Both the position numbers and the translations under genes were made by a program. Positions 25,847 through 37,548 of a DNA stretch of 64,000 nucleotides are shown piece after piece. The notes below the pieces were generated by a model. That model saw only the letters and a list, made by a program, of their open reading frames with translations. It was not told where the DNA came from and did no database searches. Source of the stretch: Flammulina velutipes. Lineage: Eukaryota > Basidiomycota > Agaricomycetes > Agaricales > Physalacriaceae. The stretch spans positions 930,001 to 994,000 of the forward strand of contig CM022368.1 of the NCBI GenBank assembly GCA_011800155.1, written 5' to 3'. Within the stretch, counting starts at the first letter, position 1; every line of letters begins with the position of its first letter.

Positions 25847-26815
25847 ATGCCACGCAAAGACCCACATCCTGGTTCAATTTCCGCCAAAGCGCAACAAGAT
25901 CTCGTATCAGACGGAATTGAAAACTTTGAACTGCCCAAGAGCGTAATAACGAAGATTGCGAGATCTGCCGTACGTCCTAGACGCGTCTTCTACACTTTCA
26001 TCTTATGCAAATCTTCTCTAGATACCGGAGAACGCGAAGTTACAAAAGGAAACCATCCTCTCGTTGGTGAAAGGCTCTACGGTCTTTGTTAACTACTTGG
26101 GCACGTCTTATTCCTTGATTAATCACCACGCGTTTTGACCTTGGTGTTTCTAGCTGCAACGCAAGTTTAAATCAACTCAGCAAGTCAATACGGAATACTG
26201 ACGCGTTGTGTTGTTTCCAGTGCGCATGATGTGGCCATGTCGAAGCAGCACAAGAGCATCTCCGCAACGGACGTGCTTCGTGCACTAGAAATCTTGGAAC
26301 TTGGAGACCTTGTTGAAGGTCTACAGACGGAACTGCAAGGTACTTTATACATCTATTGTACCTGCGCGTCTCACTCACATTCATCAGTCTACCGAGAGTT
26401 ATCCAAGACCGACAAGAGCAAGAAAGGAACGTCTAGCATCATCAACCCCGCTCGAGCGAAACCCCTTGCAGGATCTGCTTCAGCGCCCGTTCCATCTACC
26501 TCTGCTCCTACTATCAAATTGAAGCTCAAGGATCGACCAGTCGGTGCTAGCGTCGTTTCACCTTACACATCTACACCTCTGGCAGCCAACGATTCTATAT
26601 CTACAGGACCAATGCGGATGGATGTTGACGGCGACACTATTTCTCAGGCAGAAGAAGAAGAAATCGTTGAAGACGACCCTTCGGAAGAGGAAGAGGACTT
26701 GCAGGATACCGTTGCACTAGAGGAGGAAGAGTTGAAGAAGGATGCAAACGCACTAGAAGACAAGAGTCGACACACTCTTGAAATTGGTGAAAAAATGGTC
26801 GTGGATAACGCTTGA
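25847..26815 (+). CDS. DPB4: Histone-fold protein, DNA polymerase epsilon subunit Dpb4/CHRAC-like
   Basis: This protein is expected to pair with Dpb3/CHRAC-type partners in polymerase epsilon and, in some fungi, the ISW2/CHRAC remodeller. The histone fold spans the first exons: FELPKSVITKIARSA joins at an intron to IPENAKLQKETILSLVKGSTVFVNYL. A later exon gives AHDVAMSKQHKSISATDVLRALEILEL. This is the canonical alpha1-L1-alpha2-L2-alpha3 order of the NF-YB/Dpb4 class. The C-terminal half is a low-complexity tail with long Glu/Asp runs (EEEEIVEDDPSEEEEDL), as in other Dpb4 and POLE3 proteins. One join near 26105-26220 is uncertain: using donor gtctta with acceptor ttccag restores NYLGTAHDV, but other small-exon solutions exist. 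The stop is at 26815. Confidence 0.85.
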
Positions 26816-26968
26816 AGAATCCTGATATCCTTACGCTCTCCATGTTCGTGTTCGTGTTCGCCGTATGTTATTTATTGGTTTTCAGCGTCCATCCGTCGTC
26901 CGTACTGAACATGACTATGCAGGTAAGGCTGATAGCTATTTCAAGGCGTGAATATCAACCGAATTCCT

Positions 26969-28145
26969 CTAAGCGGACCTTTGGAACTTGCTCAGATATG
27001 TCTCTGGAAGAAATTCAGCACCTGCAACTCTCTTGTAAACTTTCATTTCGCCGTCTTTCCAAACCAGACTCAGCCTTTCCTCTGATCCGACTTCCACACA
27101 CATCGCATGTATCATGCGCAATACCCTCCGAAGAGTGTTGAGCTTCCCCTGCTGGGATGTCGGTAAATTCGCTTGTTTGTGTTCTATCTTGGTGAATAAT
27201 CCTTCTTCGTGTTCGCCAACGACTAGTCGTGGTGTCTGGGACAAGTACATTTGCATGTGCTTCTTCGACAGATTGCGGCTGTTTTTGCTCATAGAGGTGA
27301 GTTCCACTATATGGGATTGAGGGACATTGCGTCCAAGATGGACCAGTGTCAAGCCGTTTGTCACTGTGACCGCGGTATCGGGAGGTACAGGTGGTGCCAA
27401 GGGTGGCTGCGGCTCGATACACGCATCGACCTCATACCGCACCACTAGGTTGAATCCTCCGAATTTCTTTGACTGGTTACATTCAGATTGTTTCAACATT
27501 GATCTCACTCACGTAGTTCGAGACGCGGTTATTGCGCGGAGAGTGCTCAAACCCTGGCTCGCATAGAGCTACCGCGTCTTTGAAATTGTAGCCGTACCCA
27601 TCTGCGCTGACCATCGATCTCGCCTCATAGCGAGAGAAGGTCACTGTCCGGTCTCCCAGCAGCTCAAAGTCGAGTCGGAATTGGTCATTCTTCGATTTTT
27701 TCCCTTCTATCCATGAAAGGATCTTTCGTAGGCCATTGCGGTTAGTCAGGAAGTCAACCTGCGACCACTCAAAGTTGGGGGTAACGGTGTCGACTGCCAA
27801 GACAGTGGGCAGCATGGGAGCAGTCGGGGACATCAGGCCATTATAGTCTGCGTGCATCATCGCGGTGGCGTATTCCAGGCGAAATGGGACAGGTTTGTCA
27901 ATCACGATGCGGGGACAGCCTATTGACATGTTCGAAACCGAAAACTAGCGTTGAGAAGTGAACATACCGGGAACCATGATTGTTGGCTCAGTTGCTGTCT
28001 CTTTCCAGTTGTAAGAGCCAACGTATTGGCAATCTGAGATGGCCGCATCGATCTCTGCCTCTTCAACTGGAGGTATAGACAGCGAGCGCAGTGGGTCGGG
28101 ATCTAATCCCTGTAGCATATGATGTTCGGAGATTTCTCGAGACAT
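26969..28145 (-). CDS. Conserved fungal protein of unknown function
   Basis: Three exons on the minus strand join into one frame. Exon 1 starts at 28145 (MSREISEHHM) and ends near VGSYNWKETATEPTIMVPG. Exon 2 (about 27918-27520) holds WSQVDFLTNRNGLRKILSWI and the segment FRLDFELLGDRTVTFSRYEAR. Exon 3 (from about 27480) starts near KKFGGFNLVVRYEVDACIEPQ and ends at 26969. The combination SYNW, the TDRNGLRKLL-like block and the V-R-[FY]-E-V-D-A-C block recurs in many Agaricomycete proteins of unknown role; these are sometimes labelled as prenyl synthases in databases, but I see no DDxxD motif, so I do not adopt that. No signal peptide or membrane segment is seen. It runs divergently from the BTB-like gene. 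Confidence 0.65.
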
Positions 28146-28656
28146 CTCAAAAATAAGCCCTAAATGTTGGATTCAATAGATCGATAGAGGGAAGATGAGG
28201 TGTAAGGGGAAGTGACAGCTTATAGAATCATCATTTGAAGTCTTCCACGTCACGTCGGCGCTTAATGTTGAAGGAAGGCTAGTCAGGCCTCGTTCAACAG
28301 ACCTTACGAGCTTAATTCTGCTTACATAAGACCTTCGAGCATCCAAATGAGAAATGTGGCGCAATATTAGACATACTGTTTTGATTGATTATACAGTACT
28401 AGTCTTAAGATGGGCTTTCTCATGGTGAAATTGTATGGCCCTAGGGCCCGCACCCGTTTTGCATCCCACCGTTGCGCCACATATGCCTTGTGAACCCTAA
28501 AACGTTCACCCTTTCATTTCGACTTTTTTGCACTACGAAAGAGGCTGCTAGACATTCTAATCATCAACCCTGTTGCCCTCTGGTAAACATGCTGTTAGCA
28601 CGAGGCAGCCACCTGTTAATGCAACAGACATCTTACTCACTTCGACAAAAGCCATC
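28146..28656. promoter_or_regulatory. Divergent intergenic region
   Basis: This 511-bp segment separates two gene starts pointing away from each other and should carry both promoters. An in-frame ATG at 28573 could extend the plus-strand gene by 28 residues. No other element is recognised. Confidence 0.4.
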
Positions 28657-29448
28657 ATGTCCGCTAGCACAGGCCCACGGTACCACCCATCCTTCCAAGA
28701 CGAGTGTTCCCCAACTACCGATCTTATCCTGCAATCCTCCGATTGTACTCTATACCGTCTTCCCAACTTCGTGCTATCTTCTCAGGCATTTGGATCGGTA
28801 TCATCCTCGTCCATCCCAGTTGATGCTCCATCCAAGGTCATCACACCACTCCTCCTCATCCTGAGCGGCCTGCCAACTCCTCCATTCCCGGATTTCGAGA
28901 CTTATGCCCAAACTGCCCTTCTAGCACAATCATGGCGGGTACCGTTGGGATCTTTGCGAGGCGCAGCAACCTCCCCCCGATTCCTTGCTAACCCACTGGC
29001 CGTGTACGCGCTCGCGTGCCGATGCGGCTGGAACGACGAGGCCGACATAGCTGCGCGGGAAACACTCTCGTTGGATCTGTATGACCACTGTCATGCCGCG
29101 GTGCTGGAAGGCATGCCCACCGTGGCGCTCATCCGCTTATTTCAATACCACCGAGCTCGAAGGGAACTATTTCGAGCAGGTTTGGGAGACGGGTTCGATG
29201 AAAAATGTCATGCGTGTGACGAGAGCATTGGTGGCGGGGAGTGGAGAGCGTTCAAGGCCCGGATAGTAGCAGAGATAGAGAAGGTGCAGGAGGACTCGAT
29301 ATGCTCTTTAGAGATGGAGGAATGGTATGAGAGCGAGGCCTGTTGGGCTCTCAAGTGCAAGGAATGTGGAGGGAATGCGTACGATAGAATTGAGACTCTG
29401 CAGAGGGTTCGCATGGCCGCTACATTGTTACCGAAGCTCAAGTTGTAA
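28657..29448 (+). CDS. BTB/POZ-like protein
   Basis: This single-exon, 263-residue protein starts with a short leader and then TTDLILQSSDCTLYRLPNFVLSSQ, the usual first strand-helix of fungal BTB domains (D-hydrophobic pattern followed by SSD and a histidine-poor helix). The middle reads RFLANPLAVYALACRCGWNDEADIAARETL, a helical stretch seen in the BTB-containing family of Agaricomycetes. The C-terminal third contains four cysteines in pairs (CHAC about 60 residues before CKEC), which might bind zinc. BTB proteins often act as Cul3 adaptors or dimerisation modules, but no partner domain is present here. The ATG at 28657 is preferred over the upstream in-frame ATG at 28573 because it lies just before the conserved part. 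Confidence 0.65.
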   Translation: MSASTGPRYHPSFQDECSPTTDLILQSSDCTLYRLPNFVLSSQAFGSVSSSSIPVDAPSKVITPLLLILSGLPTPPFPDFETYAQTALLAQSWRVPLGSLRGAATSPRFLANPLAVYALACRCGWNDEADIAARETLSLDLYDHCHAAVLEGMPTVALIRLFQYHRARRELFRAGLGDGFDEKCHACDESIGGGEWRAFKARIVAEIEKVQEDSICSLEMEEWYESEACWALKCKECGGNAYDRIETLQRVRMAATLLPKLKL

Positions 29449-29715
29449 TACGAATTTTCTTAGAGACAGTCTACGAGCGGGAAAGAAGGACCTTTGAATC
29501 CAGCAAGCTACATTCTGGTAGATGGACAAGTTAGGCTCACAAATAATTGGAATTGCAAAGCTTTTACTCACTAGGCACTTTGAACAAGCCAGCAATTATG
29601 CGATGAAGAAGGTAGACGATATGTAGGGATGGTCCGATGGTGGTTGAAACGCGTAACGCGCCTTGGATCACATGCTTCTGACATCTTTGCCTCTTAACTC
29701 TCATCTTCCAAATAC

Positions 29716-30888
29716 ATGAGCAATGTCCAGCTGCACCTCGTTTCAGGTCAGAGTTATGCTGAATACTTGCGCAGGAATCCGTTGCGAATGAGATGCTCTT
29801 TCAGGTGCTTTGTCGGGATTTGCGTCCACAATCTGTCTACAGCCATGTAACTATCTCTGTTTTTTCTCGTGAACACTAACTCATATCGCATAGTCGACCT
29901 CTTGAAAACTAGGCTGCAGCAAGCTGACCATGCAACTGCGAAGGCGGGCCCGATAGGCATTGTACAGACAACGCGCAGTGTTCTCGCTTCACAAGGACTT
30001 AAGGGATTGTGGAGGGGAACGAGCGCCTCGTTAGTCCGGTGAGTCAAGCGTTACATTGTAAGAATATATGTTAACGGAACTAGCAATGTCCCAGGTGTAG
30101 CTCTATACATGACGAGCTTAACGCATTTCCGAACTATCCTCGCCACGACCCCATATTTCACTATCCCGTCTAATACGACAACTCAGTCGAACCAAAGTGT
30201 CTTGCCTAGACTGACTGCGCAAGGCAATCTTCTTGCTGGCGCGACAACGCGTGTGGCTGTTGGATTCATGCTCAATCCCTTTTCCGTACTCAAAGCGCGC
30301 TTCGAGGTACGCTGTCCATCTTCTCACCCCTCGCGTCGTTTTAAATTTTATCGTCAGAGCAACATGTATAACTACACCAACGTCTTTTCTGCGCTTGGTG
30401 GCATGAGCCGCGCCGAGCTCTTCCGTGGATTTCTTGCCTCGTCACTCCGAGATGCTCCGTACGCAGGACTGTTTGTCGTATTCTATGAGAGCATTAAGCG
30501 CGACTTCCCCCTCGAATGGAACTCCACAATCGTTCACAGCACATCCGCCGCGACTGCGGGGGCTTTGGCCACTTTGGCTACGCATCCGTTCGATGTCATT
30601 AAGGTATGTTTAGTGTAGTCTGTTGGATGATGTCGAATATCCCTTCCAGACAAAGATCCAAGTTCGCTCGGAAGAAAAGTACCACGGCTTTGCAAGAACG
30701 GTCTTCACGATATGGAAGGTCAGTCTGAGCTATCCACGCTGGTATTCAGATCCTGACATATACTTCAGCAACGCGGTGTACGGGGATATTTCGATGGGGC
30801 GTCCCTTCGTCTAGGACGGAAGGTGCTCAGCTCGGCTATTGGGTGGGCCGTCTTCGAAGGTGTGTTGATGTTCATGCGGACTCTGTGA
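29716..30888 (+). CDS. HEM25: Mitochondrial carrier, Hem25/SLC25A38-like glycine transporter
   Basis: This inner mitochondrial membrane carrier is expected to import glycine for the first step of haem synthesis. Seven exons join in frame: 29716-29746, 29805-29846, 29894-30038, 30084-30306, 30358-30603, 30650-30718 and 30769-30888. The first signature reads LQPFDLLKTRLQQ, the form typical of SLC25A38 and Hem25. The second repeat has LNPFSVLKARFE and the third HPFDVIKTKIQVR, so all three Px[DES]xx[KR] motifs of the six-helix carrier fold are present (the second in the variant form PFSVLK). Each is followed by an aromatic-glycine element such as GLKGLWRG, ELFRGFLAS and GVRGYFDG. Exon 1 encodes only MSNVQLHLVS plus one base. 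The gene converges on the membrane-protein array, with about 160 bp between stops. Confidence 0.88.
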
Positions 30889-31052
30889 CGTTCCGATTTA
30901 GAGTGTATATCTTGTACCTGCTGCTGTATTAATTACATTCACCTGACTCTACAATATCGGTGTTGGCCCCCGAAGCTACTGCCACCCAATCATGTTCGCT
31001 CCAATTGTCCTTGACTATGATATAGTCATCGTCAACTGTCTAATCCAATCTT

Positions 31053-32483
31053 CTAGGTTTGTCCAGTTGGCTTGGTGTCATCACCTTCAAGGCCGCTAGG
31101 CTCCTGGTTCTCGTTGATGCTTCGTTTGGTTGGGAACTCCTCTAGCTCGTGGTGGCTATGAACGACGCGATCGAGACGAATTTGGAGGTTCGTTGATGTG
31201 CTGGCTACCCCGACGCTTCGTGACCATGCGAGAGGCAGTTCATTGCTGTCAGTGCTGGCGAGAGTATCGCCGTATGATTGACCATGGCTTATACGGATGA
31301 TGATACTAGAGAACTAGGGAATGAAGTGAGATTTTGATGTGAACCGGATTGTTGTACACACCACTATGCCAATGAGTGGCGGGCACTTGAAAGGAGGGAC
31401 TGGTTAAAGAATGCTTGGTTGAGAAGGTGGCACACTTACCATGTCTATAAACACCACATTGATATAACTCCCGATAAATATGGTTACGACGATAGCAAGA
31501 GACACCGCAGTCCACAGAGCGGCTGGTACAGATATAATAAGCTCCAGCGGAGGCAAAAAAAAGAGAAGGCGCGCCTGATTCGATGATGATGGCGACAAGG
31601 CGGTTCAGCGTGTCATCCTTGGAAGCTAACACCGCCACGTTTCGTTGAACAGAAGTAATGCGCCACGCAATCAAGCCTGGGGCGCAGTACGTCAAGTAGT
31701 GTTTAGATAGCTTATGAGAAGACAAACCGGAGCATGAGACGTTGGTGACGACAGTCAAAGAGCAGAAAGTCTTCGCTGCCGCTGCGAATTGGCTAATGAA
31801 GACTTTGTTGTCGTCCGCGAGGTGAGCGAGGGAGTAGATGAGCCATATTCCTACGCCTGGAGAGCATAGATTAGAGATGGAGACCTAATATAGAGATGTG
31901 ACTTGCATGTGGTTGCGAGTACGAGAGCCAGTGGAACAACGATGATGACAAGTTTTTTACTCATCACGATGTAGGCGCGATAAACCTGGGATGATTAATG
32001 CATTGAAGGAAGGCTTGATATGTTTGTCGACCTACAAGGAACGTATCGGAGACGACAATGCACATCATCCATATGATGTTGACGAATAAGCTTATGGGTG
32101 AATCCAAGTCTCCAAGGTCTATTGTGCCATCTGGAGCACGGTTGACGATAGAGGATACTGCTCGGTAAAGAACGGATATGCATCTCTATGAAAAAAATGG
32201 ATAAGTTTCATACTTAGAAGCGTTTACTACTAGGAAACTTACGAGGCAGATTAAGATGGTGAGAACTGACTGGGTGACAATCAGGTACATATGCATCCGC
32301 TTGGCCTTATGCCGATAGTAGAGAATCTGAAAGCATTTGAATGCTATAGGGAGGTATACTCCTAATTTCGGCTAGAATTTAGTTATTTGACATCACTGTA
32401 GCGCAAGGAAGATATTCACCGAACAGAAAGGTAGAAATGAAGGCGGCAATGAGAGCCAAATCGACGTCTGTTGGAACAGACAT
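31053..32483 (-). CDS. Predicted seven-helix membrane protein, array copy A
   Basis: This is the first of four tandem paralogues. The start at 32483 reads MSVPTDVDLALIAAFISTFLFG, already a first helix. Later exons encode FQILYYRHKAKRMHMYLIVTQ, then a helix with the signature VNRAPDGTIDLG, a helix with MMCIVVSDTFLV, MSKKLVIIVVPLALVLATTC, a segment TFCSLTVVTNVSCSG with LIAWRITSVQRN, and a final helix pair around SLAIVVTIFIGSYINVVFIDM. The hydrophilic tail runs from SNIIIRISHGQSYGDT to a TAG at 31053-31055 and contains an HSHHE patch. About seven introns of 50-60 bp fall at the same places in all four copies. The topology resembles the rhodopsin-like/DUF-type membrane proteins common in Agaricomycetes, but no retinal lysine or catalytic motif is evident. 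Function unknown. Confidence 0.7.
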
Positions 32484-33183
32484 TGTGGCGTTAGGATCTC
32501 ATTGAGAGACAAGCAATTTTAAACAGTCGGCTCGAATGTCTCGCTATGTGTCTCGCCTCGATCATGCACCTCATTTCGTTGGAAACTTGTCGGAGATCGT
32601 GAACCTAGCTCGTAGTGGACAAGAAAGAGAAGTTTTGAGGTTCCCTATACATCCAGGGCTCATTGCATGATACGCAAAAAAGAGTGTCGTGGCAGGAGGC
32701 GAGGGGTCAGGACTCAGGATTCAGAAATTAAATTGGCACGGTCATGTGATGCCATACTTCCGTTGCGATGACATTGTCACTGTGGTGTTGAAAGGTCAAA
32801 AAAAGCTACCAGAACATTAATTTACCTAAATCTTGGGTAGAGCTTACTCAACGTATATCATCGTCTTCTTGCAGGACCCAGGAAGCTTAAACCTCAATCA
32901 AGCGCACAGTCAGATAGAGAGAATAGAGATCTCGCTGTATTGACTCTCTGCAAATTCAGCAGCCCCTGTAGCTATTGATTCCCACTTATGTTCGTTCCAA
33001 ATATCATTGACATTAACACGTAAAAGAAATCGTTAACTGTCATAAAGCCGGATCCCAATGTGTTTGCTCAGTCGGCTTGGTGTCATCACTTTCCATGTTG
33101 CTCGTCTCCTAGTTCTCGTCGATGCTCTAGCTCACAAAGTGCATGAACCATGCGACCGATAGGTTCTTGAAGGTGTCGGCTCC
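32484..33183. other. Intergenic part of tandem unit A/B
   Basis: This segment holds the promoter of copy A and the 3' flank of copy B. It includes sequence shared with the other intergenic segments: GTTGGAAAC...TCGTGGACAAG-like blocks near 32580 and a gaaattaaattggcacggtc block near 32725 matching positions near 34770 and 37005. The 3' flank near 32935-33066 resembles the 3' flank of copy A near 30910-31050. The tail-coding sequence of copy B continues beyond its stop here, as relic sequence down to about 33066. Confidence 0.55.
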
Positions 33184-34435
33184 TTAGAAGCGTCCTGCCC
33201 ATGCGCTGCGCGTTCCATCGCTATACGATTGACCACCGGCGATAGTAATGATGATCTGGGATAACTAAGTGAGGGTGATGTGAGACATTGACAGACGTCC
33301 AAAGACCGAATCAGAGCACGTACAATGATGCCAACGTATGGAGGGCACTTGAAAGGAAGGGTGGTTAGATAATGCTTGGTCGAGTTAAACGTTCACTGAC
33401 CATATCTTTGAGTATAAAGTTGAGATAACTCCCAACTGGGACGAATGTGTTTAAGATGATGGCAAGGGACACCGTTGCAGTCCAGATAGCGACTGATACA
33501 AAAACAGTTAGTCCCAGCGAAGGATCGGAGTGGAGGATACATGCCTAATAACATGGTGACACCACGAAGCAAGCTATCCTCAGAAGTCATAATCTCACGG
33601 CGTTGGACAGAGATAATGTGCCACAAAACCAATCCTGAGGTAGGGCATGTCAAATATCATAATAAGTAGACAAGTAGCAACAAACCGGAGCACCAGATGT
33701 TGGTGATGGCGGTCAAGAAGCAAAATATTTTCGCTGTCGTTGTGGGTGGGCTAATGAAGATGGTGCTGTCGTCCGTAATGAGATATCCGAGCCATATTAC
33801 AACACCTGGTATTAGAGATGAGAAAAGGCGATACCAAAATAGAAATATGACTTGCATGTATTTGCGAATGCGAAAGCCGGTAGAGCAGAGATGAGGAGTC
33901 CTGGTCTTTTCAACGTCATGATGAAGGCGTGATAGGCCTAAGAGGACGATTAATACAATGAAGCAGAGTCTGATCCGTTTTGTCGACCTACAACGAACAT
34001 ATCGGGGACGGCAATACAAAGCATCCAAGGAATGTTCAAGGGCGAATCGATCGATGTATCTAACTTTCCAAGGTCTACAGTGCCATCTGGAGCACGGTTG
34101 ACGACAGAGAATGCTGCTCGGGAAAGAACGAATATGTATCTCTGTGAAGAATAGATAAGTTGCACCCAGAAGTGGCTACAGGGAAACGTACGAGGAAGAT
34201 CAAGATGAAGAGAGCTGACTGAGTGATGATGAGGTCACGGTACAGCTGCGTCTGTTTGGCCTTATACCGAGAGTAGAGAGTTAGAAAGCATCGAAACACA
34301 ACGGCAATGTATGCTCCTGATGACGACTAGAGTTTAGTTCTGTAGGGACATTTAGCAAAGAAGATACTCACCAAACAGAAAGGTGGAGATAAAGGCGACA
34401 ATGATAACCAAATCGGCGTTTGTTAGAACAGCCAT
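33184..34435 (-). CDS. Predicted seven-helix membrane protein, array copy B, tail truncated
   Basis: This is the most divergent copy. It starts at 34435 and retains the core: IVNRAPDG-type signature as VVNRAPDGTVDLGKLD, IPWMLCIAVPDMFVV, a helix near FCFLTAITNIWCSG, then LVLWHIISVQRRE and the last helix before LSQIIITIAGGQSY. An in-frame TAA at 33184-33186 ends the protein after AWAGRF. The region that is coding in copies A, C and D continues in homologous DNA down to about 33066 but carries further stops, so about 60 residues of hydrophilic tail are lost. The membrane core still appears open, so the copy may work or may be in early decay. Intron positions follow the other copies. Confidence 0.6.
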
Positions 34436-35305
34436 CGCGGCCTTGGGATTTGGTGAGCTTCGAGTCAAACACAAGCGCTTTTAAAGAGTCGGTTCGGTGA
34501 TGAAGGTTTCGTTACGTGTGCGCCTGTCGATGGTGTACGGATTTCATTCCGTTGAAAAGCAGTTGAAGGCCATGACCCTATCTTGGACTTGACCATAATC
34601 AGAAGTTATTAAAGTTTACCAGATCCATATACCAGCCTATACCTCGACACATGACGCCAAGATGGACAGTGTGGACAGGTATCCCGGAGATTCCGGCTCT
34701 AAAACGTTCGTTGAAACTCATTAACGGACAGGGTACAGATGTCGTGGCACTGGTAAGAAGTCAACATAGAATTGACACGGTCACATGATCCCGTGTGAAT
34801 CAGAACATGCCATAATCAGATGATAATCTCAAGATATCATGATATCAACGAGCTATCAGAACACTTTCAGGATCTATTCAAAGCCCCAGCATTTCTTGGT
34901 GCTTCTGTCTTTCGCCGTCTTCGTACAATACTGAGAAGGCTTGATTAGGAGGAGATAATCATGACGCATCACTCAATGTTGACTTGGACGACAACAGCCC
35001 GCAACAGCAGCCCTCGATAGATAAATTACTCATGTCAATCATCAAAGGGCCTAATTCCTGTGGTGGGCGCAAAAAAGGGTCAGTACCATTAGTGTGGGAC
35101 GTTTAATTAGCAACAGTGGCAGCGTCGGGACGTTGAAGCATTCAAACCGCCACGGGAATGATGTAAATAATTACGGCGCTCGCGATACCATGTCATGAGA
35201 AACATAGAAAAACACGGTATATTCCCCACTCCTAAGCTACCCATATATGCATATAGTACATTGAATGAAGATACGTATACACGTGCTATGGCTCGTTATC
35301 CCTGA
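34436..35305. other. Intergenic part of tandem unit B/C
   Basis: This 870-bp segment carries the promoter side of copy B and 3' flank of copy C. Several blocks match the C/D intergenic segment: ggccatgaccct (34571 and 36886), gacacggtcacatgat (34774 and 37008), agctatcagaacac (34851 and 37078 as aactatcagaacat), a gggtcagtaccat/ag block (35077 and 37330), ccgccac-gggaatgat (35150 and 37388) and acacggtatattccc (35213 and 37466). This shows that the intergenic DNA was duplicated with the gene. Confidence 0.65.
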
Positions 35306-36752
35306 CTAGGTTTGTCCCGTTGGCTTCGTGTCATCACCTTCTATACTACTCGTTTCCTGGTTCCCGCTGATACTCCCTTTAGTCGGAAACTCCTCTGGCT
35401 CGTGGTGGGTGTGAACGATGCGATCGAGACGAATTTGGAGGTTCGTGGATGTGTCGGCTTCTCCGACGCGTCCCGACCATTCGTTGCGACGCGTTGTGTT
35501 GGTGTTGGTGTTGGTGTTAGTATCACCGTATGATTGACCACGGCTTATACGGATGATGATGTTGGAGAACTAAGGGATGGTGAGGTAAGACTTTGACGGG
35601 CGTCCAAGGAACCGAATAGGTGTAATACGCACAACTATGCCAATGAGCGGAGGACACTTGAAAAGGGGCTGATAAGGGAATACACTGGCGGGGGAGGTGA
35701 CAGATACTTACCATATCTATCAGCACAAAATTCACATAACTCCCAATGAAAGTGGTCACAACGATAGCAAGAGACACCGCAGTCCAAAGAGCGGCTTATA
35801 CAGCGATAGTGAATTCCAACGAAGAAGAAAAGACCAGAGGAGGCACACCTGATTCAACGATGATGGCGACGAGACTGCTCAGGGTGTCGTTCTTAGGAGC
35901 GAAGCCCGCCACGCCCCGCTGGACAGAAGTGATGTGCCATGCAATCAACCCTGGGGTGTGGCGTGTCAGATATAATTTGAATAAATGGACATGTCGAGAC
36001 GAACCGGAGCATGAGACGTTGGTGACGACGGTCAAGGCGCAAAAAGTTTTCAATGCCGCTGTGACCTGGCTAACGAAGAACAAGCTGTCGTCTGTGATGC
36101 GTGTGAGGGAATAGATGAGCCATATTCCAACGCCTGGCAAGCATAAATTCGATATTGAGACATGGCGATATGAATAGAAGAGAGCTTACATGTTGTTGCG
36201 AGTACTAGAGCCAGAGGAGCGGCGATGATGACTAGCTTTTTCTTCGTCACAATGTAGGCGCGGTATGCCTAGGATAATTAATGCATTGGAAGGAGATCTT
36301 GATGCTTTGTTGACCTACAAGGAAAACATCGGAGACGACAATGCACATCATCCATGGAATGTTGACGAGCAGGCTCATGGGTGAATTCAAGCTTCCATTG
36401 AATATCGTGCCATCTGGAGCACGGTTTACAATGGCGGATGTTGCTCGGTAGAGCACGGATATACATCGCTATGAAAAGGATGAGTTGTATCCAGAATGGT
36501 TTGTTGGAACTTACGAGGCAAATCAGGATGAAGAGAACCGACTGACTGACGATGAGGTATAGGTGCATCCGTTTTGCCTTGTGTCGATAGTAGAGAATCT
36601 GAAAGCATTGGAATGACACAGCGAGATATGCTCCTAAGACCGTTGAGTTTATCTCTTCCTCGTCGTAAGTAGCAGAGAGGATACTCACCAAACAGAAAGG
36701 TGGAAATGAAGGCAGCAATGATAGACAAATCGACGTCTGTAGGAACAGCCAT
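35306..36752 (-). CDS. Predicted seven-helix membrane protein, array copy C
   Basis: The start at 36752 reads MAVPTDVDLSIIAAFISTFLFG, nearly the same as copy A. The order of helices is the same: FQILYYRHKAKRMHLYLIVSQ, SAIVNRAPDGTIFNG, VNIPWMMCIVVSDVFLV, TKKKLVIIAAPLALVLATTC, VGIWLIYSLTRITDDSLFF, TFCALTVVTNVSCSG, LIAWHITSVQRGVAGF and SLAIVVTTFIGSYVNFVLIDM. The tail contains a run of VNTNTNTNT-like codons (near 35495-35525), an alternation of gtt/ggt triplets, and ends at a TAG at 35306-35308. Compared with copy A it is highly similar along the whole length including introns, which suggests that C and A are closer to each other than either is to B. No broken splice site was seen. Confidence 0.7.
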
Positions 36753-37548
36753 TGCGCCTCAGGATTTCATTGGCTTTTCTCCAAAGACCAACGCTTTAAA
36801 AGGTCGGTTCGGTTATCAAGGTCTCGCTATGTGCCTCGCACGTCGATCTCGCTGCCATTTCATTCCGTTGAAAAGTCGTTGGAGGCCATGACCCTAGCTC
36901 GGGACTGACCACAACCAGAAGTTTTAAAGTTCCCCAGACCCCTATAGTTCGTCGCATGACGCTAAAATGAAAGGTACGCACGTCGTGGCAGGAGGCGAGA
37001 TGGAATTGACACGGTCACATGATATCGTACTTCATCGTGAACATGTCACATCAATGTGGCGTTGAAAGATCAGAAGGAACTATCAGAACATATGTTTTTA
37101 GGATATATTCGAAGCCTGGCCAACATTTATTTTATGGCCTTTATCTTCCGCCATAGTCGTACAAGACTCAGGAGGCATCCAATGGGCGGATACAATCAGA
37201 GACACACCACCGCACTTGGCACCAACGCCGACGTCAACAGCCAGCACCAGTTCTTGATAGATTACAATCGTCATGTCGATCACATTAGGCTAAGGGCTTA
37301 ATCCCTGTGGCGGTGGGGCGCCAAAAGAATGGGTCAGTACCAGTAGCGTGAGACGTTAGCAACGATGGCAGCATCGGAACATCAAAACCGCCACAGGAAT
37401 GATATAAAACCTGCAGGTGCTCTCCACCATGCCCTGTACATTTCAGACAAAATACAAAAAAAAACACGGTATATTCCCAGACCCTAATAAGCTATCCATA
37501 TACACGATACATTAAACGAAGATAAGTATACACCGTCGTTGGCGCTAT
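36753..37548. other. Intergenic part of tandem unit C/D
   Basis: This 796-bp segment holds the promoter of copy C and 3' flank of copy D. It is homologous in blocks to the segment at 34436-35305, including the 170 bp directly downstream of each gene that ends in acacggtatattccc. No separate gene is supported. Confidence 0.65.

Noticed and set aside
26969..28145. Prenyl diphosphate synthase label for the conserved unknown protein
   Set aside because: Similar proteins sometimes carry this name, but no DDxxD aspartate-rich motif is present in the translation.
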